28,334 nucleotides of DNA. Origin: Saksenaea vasiformis B4078. Lineage: Eukaryota > Mucoromycota > Mucoromycetes > Mucorales > Saksenaeaceae. The notes under the pieces were generated by a model that saw nothing but the letters and a program-made list of their open reading frames with translations, was not told where the DNA came from and ran no database searches. Of this stretch, positions 1-10,344 are shown in pieces. Each line of letters opens with the position of its first letter. The first letter of the stretch is position 1. The stretch spans positions 1 through 28,334 of the forward strand of contig JNDT01000513.1 in NCBI GenBank assembly GCA_000697055.1, given 5' to 3'. Made by a program: the position numbers and the translations under genes.

Positions 1-44
1 CGATATCTCTCTATTTGGAAGGTGCAGTCATCATACATATAAAA

Positions 45-232
45 CAAGTACTTTTCAGAGTGAACTTTCCTCAGCACCGAAAGACACTAGACCAAGCATT
101 ATTATCCATGCTATGGTATACCAAATGGGAAGTGAACGAACAAAAAGTGACTACCAGAGCGCAGCGGAGGTCCAAGCACTTTTTGGAGTGAACTTTCCTC
201 AGCACCGAAAGACATTAGATCAAGCATTATCA
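45..232. repeat. Imperfect direct repeat, two copies of about 60 bp
   Basis: Bases 45-105 and 173-232 are near-identical copies about 127 bp apart. Both contain GTGAACTTTCCTCAGCACCG followed by AAAGACA and, after a few differences, CAAGCATTAT. The second copy lies in a 63-codon open frame (113-304) encoding VNFPQHRKTLDQAL; the first reads the same peptide in another frame, so the duplication may derive from coding or transposon sequence. I do not recognise the peptide. Confidence 0.8.
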
Positions 233-393
233 ATTAAAAAGTATTATTCACCAGCCCCTTCTCTGTCCTTTTCTGCTCCTTCCCCATACAGCTATTGCTA
301 TTGAGCGAAGCGAAAGTCGCAACTGGTATAATTATAAACTTATAAAGTCGGAAATTCAAAAAAAATAAATGGACAGCTGTGATAGGCTAGCAG

Positions 394-461
394 GCACTTT
401 ATAAAATGGTTTATAGAATGACACTTTTTTTTTGTAAGAGTTTTTGAGTTTTATAAAGTGC
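394..461. repeat. Perfect 13-bp inverted repeat (stem-loop or MITE-like end pair)
   Basis: GCACTTTATAAAA at 394-406 is exactly complemented by TTTTATAAAGTGC at 449-461, with a 42-bp spacer holding a T9 run. Variants of the same TTATAAAGTG word recur near 338-350 and 1040-1056, so this may be the worn end of a small non-autonomous element. No flanking target duplication was identified. Confidence 0.7.
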
Positions 462-778
462 GGTGATTAAAATATGTACCATGTAGATACAATGCTGGCA
501 TAGGAGGTTGTCCATGTCCAATGTAGATATGAAGTTCTTTCCGTATTGCACAAATACCATTAGACGCAGAGAATATGACTGTGCAACTTGTTCCAATCAT
601 ATACGATTGAACGGACAGAACAAAAACATCCGACAGAGTTCTTTCTATCCGAATCGCACAAACCGGTCATAGCAAATCAATCGTTTTAAAGGAAATGCAC
701 AGACATGGAGAGATATCAGTTGTATGGACAGGTTCGCAATGACAGAGTAGATGTTCATGATCCAACTATCTTCGGAAG

Positions 779-973
779 TCACCCATACGCTGAGGTCAGC
801 AACTGTTTGTCGATCTGATTGTCTTCATAAAGTTCTTCGAGGTTTTCGTAATCTTTTTCAGTCTTACAGCATTCTTCTTCGGAATCTTCCTCCAACTGAT
901 TCAGGTACATTTGCACCAACATAGCACTCTGGAGAGTGCTAAACAACGTTTGTCTTTCAGAAGTACGAGGCAT
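779..973 (-). pseudogene. Short acidic ORF, possible transposase N-terminus fragment
   Basis: A 64-codon frame begins MPRTSERQTL and continues into an acidic stretch (LEEDSEEE, EKDYENLEELYED). This layout loosely resembles N-termini of fungal PIF/Harbinger-type transposases. Downstream on the same strand all frames are broken by stops, so if it was a transposase it is dead. The identification is an inference from composition only. Confidence 0.2.
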
Positions 974-1342
974 TATATCAATTTTAGAAAAAAAAGTGTT
1001 GTAGCAAGATCTAGAGCGAAACGCATTCTTTTATTGTGAGGTTTATAAGTTTATAAAAGTGGACGTTATAAGGCGCGTTGAATACCTATGAGTATACACT
1101 CAATATGGTTGGCTGCGGCCAGCGAACTATTTCAGCTGCCGCAGTTTATAATTGTAAGTTTATAGAGGTATTGAAACCCCCAACTATACCATCATTTTGA
1201 AAGGCCGTTTTACGTATCTTGTGTTTCTCCTTTTAAGTGTTACCCTCATTGTATTGCTCTGAGCGTGAAACAAGTCAATGGGTACCCATCGATTGATATG
1301 CCCATTGTTTTGCACCTTCTCCCGAATCATGCGATATCGTTT

Positions 1343-1825
1343 TTATTTATCTTGATTCAACAATGACGAAATATAATCTATCGAATAACTATCCTTTTCT
1401 GACAACTTAATATCTTCACGAATTATATCCACTGCTGGGCAATGCTTCAGTATAACGGTATGACTATCAATAATTTGCATGGTGGTGGTATCGTCAACGT
1501 GAACTTTTAAAGAAACTCGATGATGATTCTTTTGCTTTTGGCTCCACCAGAAGACCAACCAAATATTGATGCTTTCCCATATCTGCGCATTGATGGCCTT
1601 ATAGACTACATAGCTTATACCACCACCATAAACAAGTGCGCAAGAAATGTGACATGCATTATGAGAGAATGTTGTAAGGCCTCTGAACCCGGAGCAGATA
1701 TTGTTGCATCCTTGTCCCAACCGAAGTTGGCCTCGCTCTCTAGCTTGTGCCTTGCTTGTAGCAGTAACTAGCGTAGATAAAGACAAAACGCAAAGTATCC
1801 ATCGGCTCCACTGATTTACCAGCAT
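1343..1825 (-). CDS. Possible secreted/membrane protein, 160 aa, unrecognised
   Basis: An uninterrupted ATG frame of 160 codons. The N-terminus (about residues 8-26, WILCVLSLSTLVTATSKA) looks like a signal peptide. It is followed by a Cys-containing segment (C40, C44, C58, C62), a small hydrophobic stretch around residues 63-76 and a hydrophilic tail. I recognise no family. An overlapping minus-strand frame (1740-2084) and the lack of clear splice sites leave it uncertain whether this is a real gene or chance. Confidence 0.3.
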   Translation of the reverse strand: MLVNQWSRWILCVLSLSTLVTATSKAQARERGQLRLGQGCNNICSGFRGLTTFSHNACHISCALVYGGGISYVVYKAINAQIWESINIWLVFWWSQKQKNHHRVSLKVHVDDTTTMQIIDSHTVILKHCPAVDIIREDIKLSEKDSYSIDYISSLLNQDK

Positions 1826-2444
1826 AGTATAACCAGAAGAAAAAAGAAAAGGAAAAAAGTCGCTTAAGGATCTTAGAATTTTGACTGCGTAATCTGCTTA
1901 AGTGTGACATTGTACACCGTGTACTCGTCCGGTGGCACACACAAGATTTCATGTTACCTCCGAAAGAAATTTGTACGGTGAAGTAGACAAGAGTTGATGC
2001 AAAGGACTCGGAAGCAGTGGTACAGTCCTTTGAGACCTCGTGGTTTTGGAGGTTGTGCCACATCTTTTGGATCCTCTTCTCCAATGAGAATTAGTGGAGC
2101 AACTTTCTTCACGTCAGTGCAACGCTTTGGTTTATGCAAGATTCACATTTATATAATGCACTTTCAATCTGTTCATATCGCAAATTTGATTTGCGTACAC
2201 AACCAACCTTGCACTGAAAAGAAAACGAAAACACGCAGTTAATATACCAATCATGGCAGAAAGACCATACATTACTTACCTGAAGTTAACCTCCCATGGA
2301 CGTAAAATTTATTGGAGCGGCGTATAACGTATTTCATGCTTAGTAAAGGGGATGATGTATTGATATCTTTTACTTACCCCGAGGGTATTCCGCCGTTTGT
2401 ACAGGCCGCCGCACCGCACCAGATCAGTGGTGGGCACGACCGAG

Positions 2445-2473
2445 GAGAAGAAGAAGAAGAAGAAGAAGAAAAA
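2445..2473 (+). repeat. GAA/AAG trinucleotide tract
   Basis: About eight AAG/GAA units run from GGAGAAG to GAAAAAAGG and encode a poly-Glu run in the frame 2312-2527. It is a purine microsatellite; the surrounding frame shows no family. Confidence 0.85.
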
Positions 2474-3082
2474 AGGCCCACCCATCCACTGCCGTATGAA
2501 AGTTATTTTGCTTGTTTGCGTCTATAACCTGTAGAATGTTAGGATGCGAGTATACTATCTGTTTAATTTCTTACCGCTTTGTCGTATTTTGATTCATGTG
2601 CAAAGTCACCCGAAGATCTCAGATAGACGTCTCATTCTCGGTTTCCCACATTTGGACGAAAGATTGACATGCTTTTGACCGTGATCAAGTCATGCAAAGG
2701 AGTTGTCGTCAAACGAATGGAAGTCACTGAAGACCGATGGCCAGCGTCTGTCCCAACAATCAAAGAATATCCGTTCAAATCGCGCCATCCTGAACAAATT
2801 ACAAATCGATCTGGGAGAGTTGAAGGAGTTTTTGCCATGGACATTACCGGTAAACCATACATGCTGGCTAATTCGTTGACCAAATCACTAAAAGAAACTG
2901 TTCTTGTATAGGCGACGTTAGCTACAGTGGACCTCTGATATTTTCAACCACCAAAATACAGACATCTGGTTGAAACCACCGAGAGTTGAAATTTTAGGGA
3001 ATGGTCTGAGGTGTAGATACTTTTCCGTTTCTCCAAAAACGTTGGAATCACTGAGGGTTGAAAACATCGAGGCTGAAATTAT

Positions 3083-3094
3083 GGGGGGGGGGGG
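3083..3094 (+). repeat. G12 homopolymer run
   Basis: Twelve consecutive G follow AT at 3081-3082. It is conspicuous in an AT-rich region and is a likely site of sequencing or replication slippage. Confidence 0.9.
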
Positions 3095-4099
3095 CACTGT
3101 ACATCTATCGACTGCAGCGAATGGACGATGTATACCTTGCCTCCCTCGTTTCGCCCTTGTTCCTGCCATCCGACATTTGCCAATTGGAGCTGCTTATGGA
3201 TATGTTACTGGCCTTGTTCAAGCGGAAGGGGTATATGGTCGCCCAAGCCAAGCGCCTCAAGATCCAAATGGTCAAACACAGCATGACCATCATTGCCATG
3301 CCCTCTTGTATATTTACCTATTTCTCATGTGCATAGCCCCTTCCTCCAAATAAACGAATGGGATCCTGTTGATTGTAATGAACAAAACTTGACGTGTGGG
3401 TTTATGTTATGTTTTAGTACAAGCCTTGGGAGCGTTTCTTTTCCAGATCAACAAAATAAGCCTTTTGCCAGTCTTTGGGTAACCCGCTCGTTCATGCCCA
3501 GTTTTCAGCCCAGTCTCAGCAGCGTTGAGTTCCTTTTCCTGCATCAGCTAGATCACCTTGTAATTTTGCGTGTCTGTGCAAATGTTCTTTTTATCCGGTT
3601 TGTCGGCGCCGCGCTTTTTGGCTTGGGTTGTGTTGGGATTGACGCCGGGTCGTCGTGGATCCATACTATCGTCACCATCGCCCTTTTTGTTTTCTCCCAG
3701 GGACGAACTCAGAACGACAGCGTTGACGACCCAGTTTTCCAGCTTAAATTCTATCTCCGAACTGACTTGTTTACTTTGGAGAAGTGACACACAAGTACTC
3801 TCTTTGTAGTTCGTGCAACTCGACACGACATTGTTTCCTATTATAGGTTAGCCGGTGTCGTGTCCGAGGAAATCCTTGTACAGGACGGGCATACAGTTAG
3901 ATTTAAGAGTTCGTTTGCTACATCGTCTAAGCTGCAGTAACTTGTACTCACCAGAAGCACCGGAGCATAATGGATGGCCAATGCATCTCATTGCTATACT
4001 CTGGGAAAACTTTGTCCTGGGTAAGAGGTTTTTAAGAGATGAGGCGTTCTGATGGCGGTCTTTGTTTTCCCGATGACATGGAATATTTCACCTTCCCAA

Positions 4100-4116
4100 A
4101 TCAGATCATCAGATAA
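4100..4116 (+). promoter_or_regulatory. Iron-responsive GATA site upstream of the siderophore transporter
   Basis: ATCAGATCATCAGATAA contains a perfect ATCWGATAA (ATCAGATAA, 4108-4116) preceded by a partial copy (ATCAGATCA, 4100-4108). ATCWGATAA is the established site of fungal iron-sensing GATA repressors (Urbs1, SREA, SRE, Fep1), which control siderophore genes. It lies 42 bp before the proposed start codon. Binding is inferred, not shown. Confidence 0.6.
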
Positions 4117-4158
4117 AAAAATTTTGAAAGCGGCTTTTTATCTCTTTACTTTGTTCCC

Positions 4159-6158
4159 ATGACGAGCGTATTTCGACGATTTTCATCAAAGACAGATAGA
4201 GCAATCATATTTACTGGGTATTTGCTTTCTCATTTTACGTATTGTCTGTTCTAACCTTTCGAGGCAAAAAAAAAGTCTCACGCTCCTATCATGGGCTACT
4301 GCATGGGAGGCATATATGGTTTTCATTATCACCCCGACTGTCACCAGCAAGCTTTCCGCAAATAATCTTTCTTCCATCTTATCGACGATCCTTTATATCC
4401 TTCAAACCGTTCTCTTGCCTATCTATTCGAAACTGTCAGATTTCATAGGAAGAGCAGAAGCTTACGCAATATCCCTTATCTTCTATACGATCGCATTTGT
4501 CATCATGGCTACAGCCACAACCTACAACGCATTAGCAGTAAGTGCATGATCATTTTGACATCAATTAGTGACTCCGAAAAAAAAAGGGAGGACAAGTTGT
4601 TTACGCTTTTGCAAGTTCCGGCTGCGCCGTCTTAGGACCCATTGTCATCGGAGGTATAACCTAAAAAAAAAAGAAAAAAGAAGGGGAGGATTTGCATAGC
4701 TTACTGTCCAATTCAGATATGACAACGGTGGTTGACCGTGGCCTATTCCAGGCTGTTTATAGTATACCCACATTAATTAGCATGTTTGCAACCACGGTGG
4801 TAGCTGGTATACTTTTGGATCGGCATTTGTGGCGTTGGATCTACGGTATGAACCCTATTCTTTTAACGATCGCCAGTTTGCCACTGTTAGTTGGTCTGTG
4901 GAATGTCCAGTCCAAAATGAAGAAAGCAGGGATTGTTCGTCCTAAGCCCTCCAGTAAAACGGGTGGCCTGTGGGCAGACAGCGTGTGGTATGCAACCGAA
5001 ATCGATCTTGTTGGCAGTCTTCTGCTGGTAGCTGGTCTTAGTCTCGTGCTCTTCCCTTTGGTTCTTGCCGTACCACAGTTTGGTGGATGGAAGAGTCGTA
5101 AGTTCACTTCAACACGAAATCGTTCATTCATTCAGCTTTTTCTGTAGCAACCACCCTCGGCTTATTCTTCCTTGGAGCGATTGCCTGGTTGCTTTTTGGT
5201 CTATGGGAGTCTAAAATGGCTAAGAAACCAATTATCCCACTTACACGATGGCATTCAATTAATCCACTCATGGGCGTCTTGGCCATCGCTGCCGTCACCA
5301 TGCTTGCCTCTGCTAATTGGCAGTACTTCACAACGTATTTGCAGGTGTCACGTAGGGCCAGCCCACAGCAAGCCGTATCACTCGAAAGAGGCTATAGCGT
5401 CGCCTACATTGTTGCACAGGTGTTGGTGGGTTACCTGATGAAGCAAACTCGTCTATGGCGTCCATTTGTTTGGCTTGGCGTCTCCTTGCTCGTATTTGGC
5501 GTAAGCCTCATGGTTCCCGCGCGCTTACCAACCTCATCCGACGCGTTTGTTATCATATCTCAAACCATTGCAGGCCTTGGTGCGGGCATGCTGAACATAC
5601 CGATTATGGTCGCCGTTCAAAGCTCGGTCCCTTCGAGTGGTACGTTCATTATGAGACAAATGCTAACAAAGGACTAAAAGATAATGCCTTACAAAAGACC
5701 TTGCGATTGTGACCACCCTTTATCAAATTGCTGGTTCGCTCGGTAGTTGTTTCGGTTCGACTATGGCGGGCGCCATCTGGAACGCCATGTTACCAGGAAA
5801 ATTTGAGAAGTATGTTCCTGGTGAATACGATTACCTTAAAATTGTTCGATCCATCGATTATGCTTTGTCGCTTCCTCAAGAACAGTATGAAGGCGTAGTC
5901 AAATCCTACGGCGAAGTGCAGAAGATACTCTCGGTGATCTCCGTTGGTATTGCTCTTGTTACACTTGCCTTCACCATTCCATTGCAGGCATTTGGATTGG
6001 GGGAAGCGCAGGAAACAGCACCACTGAACCAAGGTAAGCAATGAAGACAGATAGAATGAGACAAACTGATAGAGTTAATGTATCGCGTAGGCACCGAGAA
6101 CGATTCATGTATCTCCTCGTCCTATGGCACGGTCACTATCGATTCTCCCACGAAATAG
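4159..6158 (+). CDS. Siderophore-iron MFS transporter (SIT/ARN type)
   Basis: Seven exons: 4159-4238, 4276-4537, 4587-4653, 4717-5097, 5148-5639, 5698-6033, 6091-6158; total 561 aa. The fold is a many-pass major facilitator. An early loop has YSKLSDFIGRAEAY, the MFS DxxGR signature. Conserved blocks are VLGPIVIGDMTTVVDRG, SPTTLGLFFLG and, near the C-terminus, YQIAGSLGSCFGSTMAGAIW, which matches the SIT branch that imports ferric siderophores at the plasma membrane or endosomes. In a mucoralean the substrate could be rhizoferrin (inference). The first intron is only 37 bases. Using the last intron replaces a short tail (GKQ) with TENDSCISSSYGTVTIDSPTK; I prefer the spliced form because the intron is GTAAGC...TAG in phase. 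The iron-GATA site upstream supports iron regulation. A multidrug MFS is less likely. Confidence 0.88.
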
Positions 6159-6214
6159 ATTGCATTCATCGTGTGAACAGTAAACTCTAAACAGTAAATA
6201 AACAACAGAGTTGC

Positions 6215-6245
6215 ACCCTTTCTTTCTTTCTTTCTTTCTTTCCTT
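6215..6245 (+). repeat. TTTC microsatellite upstream of the GH36 start
   Basis: About seven CTTT/TTTC units form a pyrimidine tract ending roughly 12 bp before the ATG at 6257. Pyrimidine stretches just upstream of fungal starts often mark transcription start regions; here it fills part of the 98-bp gap to the transporter gene. Confidence 0.8.
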
Positions 6246-6256
6246 CAAAGAAAATT

Positions 6257-8493
6257 ATGACACTCGCACCGGGGATAACGAAACACCCAGAGCTACCAAC
6301 TTGGTTTTTGGTATCTGAAAATGCAACCTACGTTATCGGCGCTACCGCTGAAGGTCTCCTGCTTAATCTTCATTGGGGTGGGAGACTTCATTCCATTCAT
6401 GACATGAGACATCAGGCAACCCTGCCTCCTGAGCGCGACTCTCAGGATCCTCCATTGACGGCAGCCAAGGAGGAATTTCCTGCCTTTGGTGGACTGCGCT
6501 ACGGTCCTATCGCTTTGAAAGCAGAATTTCCACATACAAGGGCGCGTGAAGTCAATCTCGTGTGGACTGGTCACAGTGAACAGCATTCGCCTACGCACTT
6601 ACAAATTAATCTCGAGGAAAGAGAACCCTATGCTGGCTTTCTTGTTGAACTGCATTATGAGATCGATGTGGCGACAGATGTTCTATCTCGTCATGTTCGT
6701 ATCGTGAATGAAACCTCCCATACGGTCCATATCGAACAGGCTTTTTCGGCCGTATGGCATTTGCCTTTGTCGCATCAAGAGCGGACGTTGGCTACGCTTG
6801 CAGGGACTTGGTCAGCTGAAACGCAACTACAAACGCGGCCGCTCAAGCCAGGTGAAGAGCTCCTTGAGTCAAAACGTGGCATCCCATCTGTCCATGCTTA
6901 TCCGTGGTGGGCTATCCGAGAGCCAGAGGGAGACGTTTATTTCGGCACGCTGGGTTGGAGTGGAAGTTGGGCTATTGCGATTCGTACAACCATTGATGGC
7001 CACACCTCTGTTGCAGGCGGAATTCATACGCATGATTTTGGTTGGACATTAGAGCCTCACGAAGTTTTTGAGACGCCTCCTTTCATCTCGGGCTTTACAC
7101 CACATGGGATGGCCGGTGCGCGACAATGCCTGACACGGCATCTCCGTATTGCAGATCGTGTGAATCCAGTGCTTTATAATTCTTGGGAGGCAACGAGTTT
7201 TGATGTGTCTTCTGAAAATCAGCGACAATTGGCGCAAACCGCCCATGCCATGGGTATTGAGCTGTTTGTTCTCGATGATGGCTGGTTTCGAGGTCGTAAG
7301 GATGACACAGCCGGACTTGGTGACTGGGAAGTGGATCCCACCAAATTCCCAAATGGTTTGAAGCCTTTAGCAGATGAAGTGCATCGTCTGGGCATGAAAT
7401 TTGGGCTGTGGTTTGAGCCTGAGATGGTTCGTTCGTGGTTGGGGTTGGTTTTGGGGGGAGAAGCGGATCATTCATGATAGACCTGTTCAAGTTCATTCAT
7501 ACCAGCTCCTAGGTTAACCCAGATTCCGATTTGTATCGAGCCCACCCCGATTGGGTCTACTGTTATAAGGACCGACCGCAAAGCACTTCACGACACCAAC
7601 TCGTGCTCGATATGACGCGTTCGGAGGTAGAATCCTATTTGTATAACAAGATAGCCGGCATTATTCGTACCGTCGGTGTGGATTATATTAAATGGGACAT
7701 GAATCGGCCAATCTCCGAAGCGGGCGTGCCAAGAAGCAGCAGCAGCACCAATGTCCGGGACCCACGCGAGATCTGGGTACGCCATGTATGGACTTTTTAT
7801 CGCATGCTACGACGTCTGAAGCACGATTTCCCTGACCTGTTGATCGAGACGTGTAGTAGTGGGGGTGGTCGAGCGGATGCTACGGCGATTTGTTTGACAG
7901 ACCAATGCTGGACAAGCGATAATACGAATCCTTTAGCTAGACTTATCATCCAACACGGTGCCTCGTATGTGTTGCCACCACGTGTTATGAGTTGCTGGGT
8001 AACAGACATGCCCAGTTACGATAAACGTATGCAACTTCCATTAGCTTTCCGTTTCCATGTTTCCTTTATGGGGACACTAGGACTAGGAGCGGATCTAAGA
8101 AAATATACGGCAGAGGAGTGCGAGGAAGCAGCCGAGTGGGTGAAGGTGTACAAATCATTGCGCCATGTACTTCAGTGCGGTGATCTAAACTGGATTCTTC
8201 CACCCACGACCAGGGGCGTTACGGCCACGCAGACGACAACCCAAGACGGTTCAGAGGCGGTGGTGTTGGTGTTTCGACAACACAGCCCGTTCTGGGAACC
8301 CCTTGCCCCAGTTCGATTAAGCCATCTGGTTCCTTACCAAACGTATAGGTTGCGGCTTTGGTACGATGACCCTAAACGCATGGAGGAGGTCAAAGCTGTA
8401 TCGGGAGCATGCTTAATGAACAAAGGGATAGAATTACCAGGACTCACATGGCTATCCTACAGCAGTGCCGTCATATGGCTAGTAAAGGAGTAA
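6257..8493 (+). CDS. GH36 alpha-galactosidase
   Basis: Two exons, 6257-7426 and 7513-8493, giving 716 aa, the usual size for family GH36. The splice restores the conserved EPEM-VNPDSDLYRAHPDWV; intron 7427-7512 begins GTTCGT, a weak donor. The N-terminal half is the beta-supersandwich domain. The barrel follows with VLDDGWFRGRKDD, FGLWFEPEM and KWDMNRP (nucleophile Asp about 452), then ETCSSGGGR and CWTSDNT (acid/base Asp about 526). It should release terminal alpha-1,6-galactose from melibiose, raffinose-type sugars or galactomannan. No signal peptide is visible, so it is probably intracellular or exported unconventionally, as in bacterial-type GH36 enzymes. It follows the transporter on the same strand by 98 bp and converges with the WOPR gene. 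Confidence 0.95.
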
Positions 8494-8917
8494 TTCATTT
8501 AGTAGGAAAAAGTTCCCCTTTCTTTTTTTCTCTTTTTTCTTTCCCCAAAGAAATGATTTCCCCTTACCCTTATATTGCCAACGCTCTCCTTACCTCGTAC
8601 ACGCGAGGCTTCTACCCTTCCGTTTTATTAGCCACTCGCATGAAAGAGATTTGTTTTTTTATATATATATAAATTTTTATTATGTACTTAACCCCATAAA
8701 AATCATAAGCCAGGCTCCCGACATAAAGAAAGAAATTCTTCGTTTTGTTTTGCTCTTTTTTTTTGTTTGTTGCTTTACTGTACATAGCCATCTTAGGAGA
8801 AAAGAAGAAAAAAAGAAGAAGAAAAAGAAGAAATGAAAACATCATGAACAAATAAAATAGAAAGAAAGGGAAGGCATGAAAGTGATATTTTAAAACAATG
8901 AAAAATGAGAAGGCATT
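8494..8917. other. Convergent intergenic region, AT-rich
   Basis: Shared 3' region of the GH36 gene (+) and the WOPR gene (-). It holds T-rich tracts, an ATATATAT run near 8661-8671 and an AAG/AAAG purine tract at about 8800-8835. No gene is visible; both polyadenylation regions probably lie here. Confidence 0.6.
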
Positions 8918-10344
8918 TTAGCAGTATTCGATTTCATTTGCGCGTTGTACGGGATAATGCATTGAAGGAGGTAGTTTGTGGGTGTTATTGAAGGATAGTA
9001 CTGGTTGATGATTGTAAGGTTCTGAAAATGAAAGGGATGAATATGGCGTATGAAACTGTGGCTGTTCATATGTAGTCATCGGAAACGTTTGATGTGTGAG
9101 CTTTGGTTGATGACTCTCTTGATATTGATTGTGTTGCCATTCTGGTGCCTTTCGTGCATAATTGAATTCCCTTGAAAGTGGCACAGATGATATGGATGGT
9201 AGATTTAATGGCATCGACGTCGTTTCAAACGTATTGGCGGCGGCAATGACGTTACTGTTACCATTACTGTTGCTCCCATTGCTAAAACGGCCAGAATACT
9301 CCGGATGAGGCATCAATGGTCGACTTTCGTAACGTGTTGTAAGCATTGCTTGATCACCGGGATTGCTGGTACAGACCATCATTCCTGGTGGACTATTCGT
9401 TCCATGTCTTGCATACGCTCCATCCCAGCTAGTTCTTGATGATTTTCTAGGTAGCTGACTGGCTTGATCATCTTCCAAAGTACTACGGCGACGTCGACCT
9501 TTTTTTTTTAAAAAAAAAAGAATATGCGAGTCAGTTACCATGATACACGATTGTGCGAGGTCGCGATTCTTACGTGATGGTGCCATGGCTCCGGAATGGG
9601 ATGGCGATGATCGGGGAATGGACGGTGATGCATTTGCCTTGTCGAAAGGATCGGCGTTGTGGTCCAACGTGGGCGGTACTCGGAAACTTTGGCGTAGCAA
9701 CAGTTCTGGGGCAATGGGTAACCCAGCCAGAGCAGGAATGGACGAGGGCGTCTGTAGGCGATGCGCAAGCACGTCTTCTTTTGTGTAATAGCTAATGAGG
9801 TGTTGTGGCGAACCATTCAGGACGATGCTCATAGTTTTTTTAATCAATCCATCCTCTCGAAATTTGTAGGAATTCGTCAGGGAACCGACGAGAGCGCGTT
9901 CACGGTTTCGGTCGATTACGACGGATGTTGTCGAAGCGGTGCTGTCACTTTCCTTTTCGTCTTCTTTCTCTCCTTCGTTTCGGCGACGGTCTCCTCCTCG
10001 TCCATGACTTCCATCGCGATTGTCAAGTTCACGATAAATTAAAAAGTTACCCAGGATACGCGATGGACTCCAAACCAAACCATCTGTCCAACGTTTGATT
10101 CCTTTTGAAACATCATCATCATCATTATCATCAGTAAAAATCTATACCATACTAAACTCTTCTTTATACACTAACCAGATTCCTTCTCGTCAAAAACAAA
10201 GACCGTGCCAGATCGGATAGCACTGCGTTCTCGGTCTTGTAATCGTCGATTGATTTTTGGTAAAATCCCTCTACGACAGGCTTCAAAAATTAATAGTGTA
10301 TCGGCTGTCGTTTCAATGAAGCCATGGAATGTTGCTATTGACAT
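8918..10344 (-). CDS. WOPR-domain (Gti1/Pac2 family) transcription factor
   Basis: Two exons on the minus strand, 10344-10176 and 10101-8918 (intron 74 bp), giving 450 aa. The first WOPR lobe starts at residue 6: FHGFIETTADTLLIFEACRR, then INRRLQDRERSAIRSG, FDEKESGIKRWTDGLVWSPS and RILGNFLIYRELD. A 40-residue Arg/Asp/Glu/Ser-rich linker separates it from the second lobe, YKFREDGLIKKTMSIVLNGS with PQHLISYY (to about 162). The C-terminal 280 residues are low-complexity Ser/Pro/Asn/His/Gln-rich, as in family members. WOPR proteins (Gti1, Pac2, Wor1, Ryp1) are DNA-binding regulators of morphology and development. A T/A homopolymer segment near 9499-9546 could be a 48-base intron (434-aa form). 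The start is the first ATG before the conserved block; an upstream exon is not excluded. Confidence 0.93.

Larger units (their letters stand above)
1..1342. other. Intergenic/repeat-rich stretch
   Basis: Apart from the direct repeat, the inverted repeat and the possible transposase fragment, I see only AT-rich sequence with scattered short frames. No spliced gene with recognisable motifs could be assembled on either strand. Confidence 0.5.
2243..4158. other. Long region without a firm gene; fragmentary coding-like frames
   Basis: Several frames have coding-like composition but no start, end or splice chain I can support. They are 2669-2911 (+, ending GKPYMLANSLTKSLKETVL), 3058-3336 (+, with LFLPSDICQLELLMDMLLAL) and 3548-3826 (-, hydrophilic, with MDPRRPGVNPNTTQAKKRGA). 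They may be relics of old genes or transposons. The iron-GATA site of the next gene lies at 4100-4116. Confidence 0.4.

Noticed and set aside
5790..6041. Minus-strand frames over the transporter and other large plus-strand genes
   Set aside because: They are shadows of real exons, without independent motifs or splice structure.
9499..9538. A 40-base GTAACT...AAG intron in the WOPR gene as the main form
   Set aside because: It shifts frame and loses about 190 residues of tail that have typical family composition. It is kept only as a possible variant.
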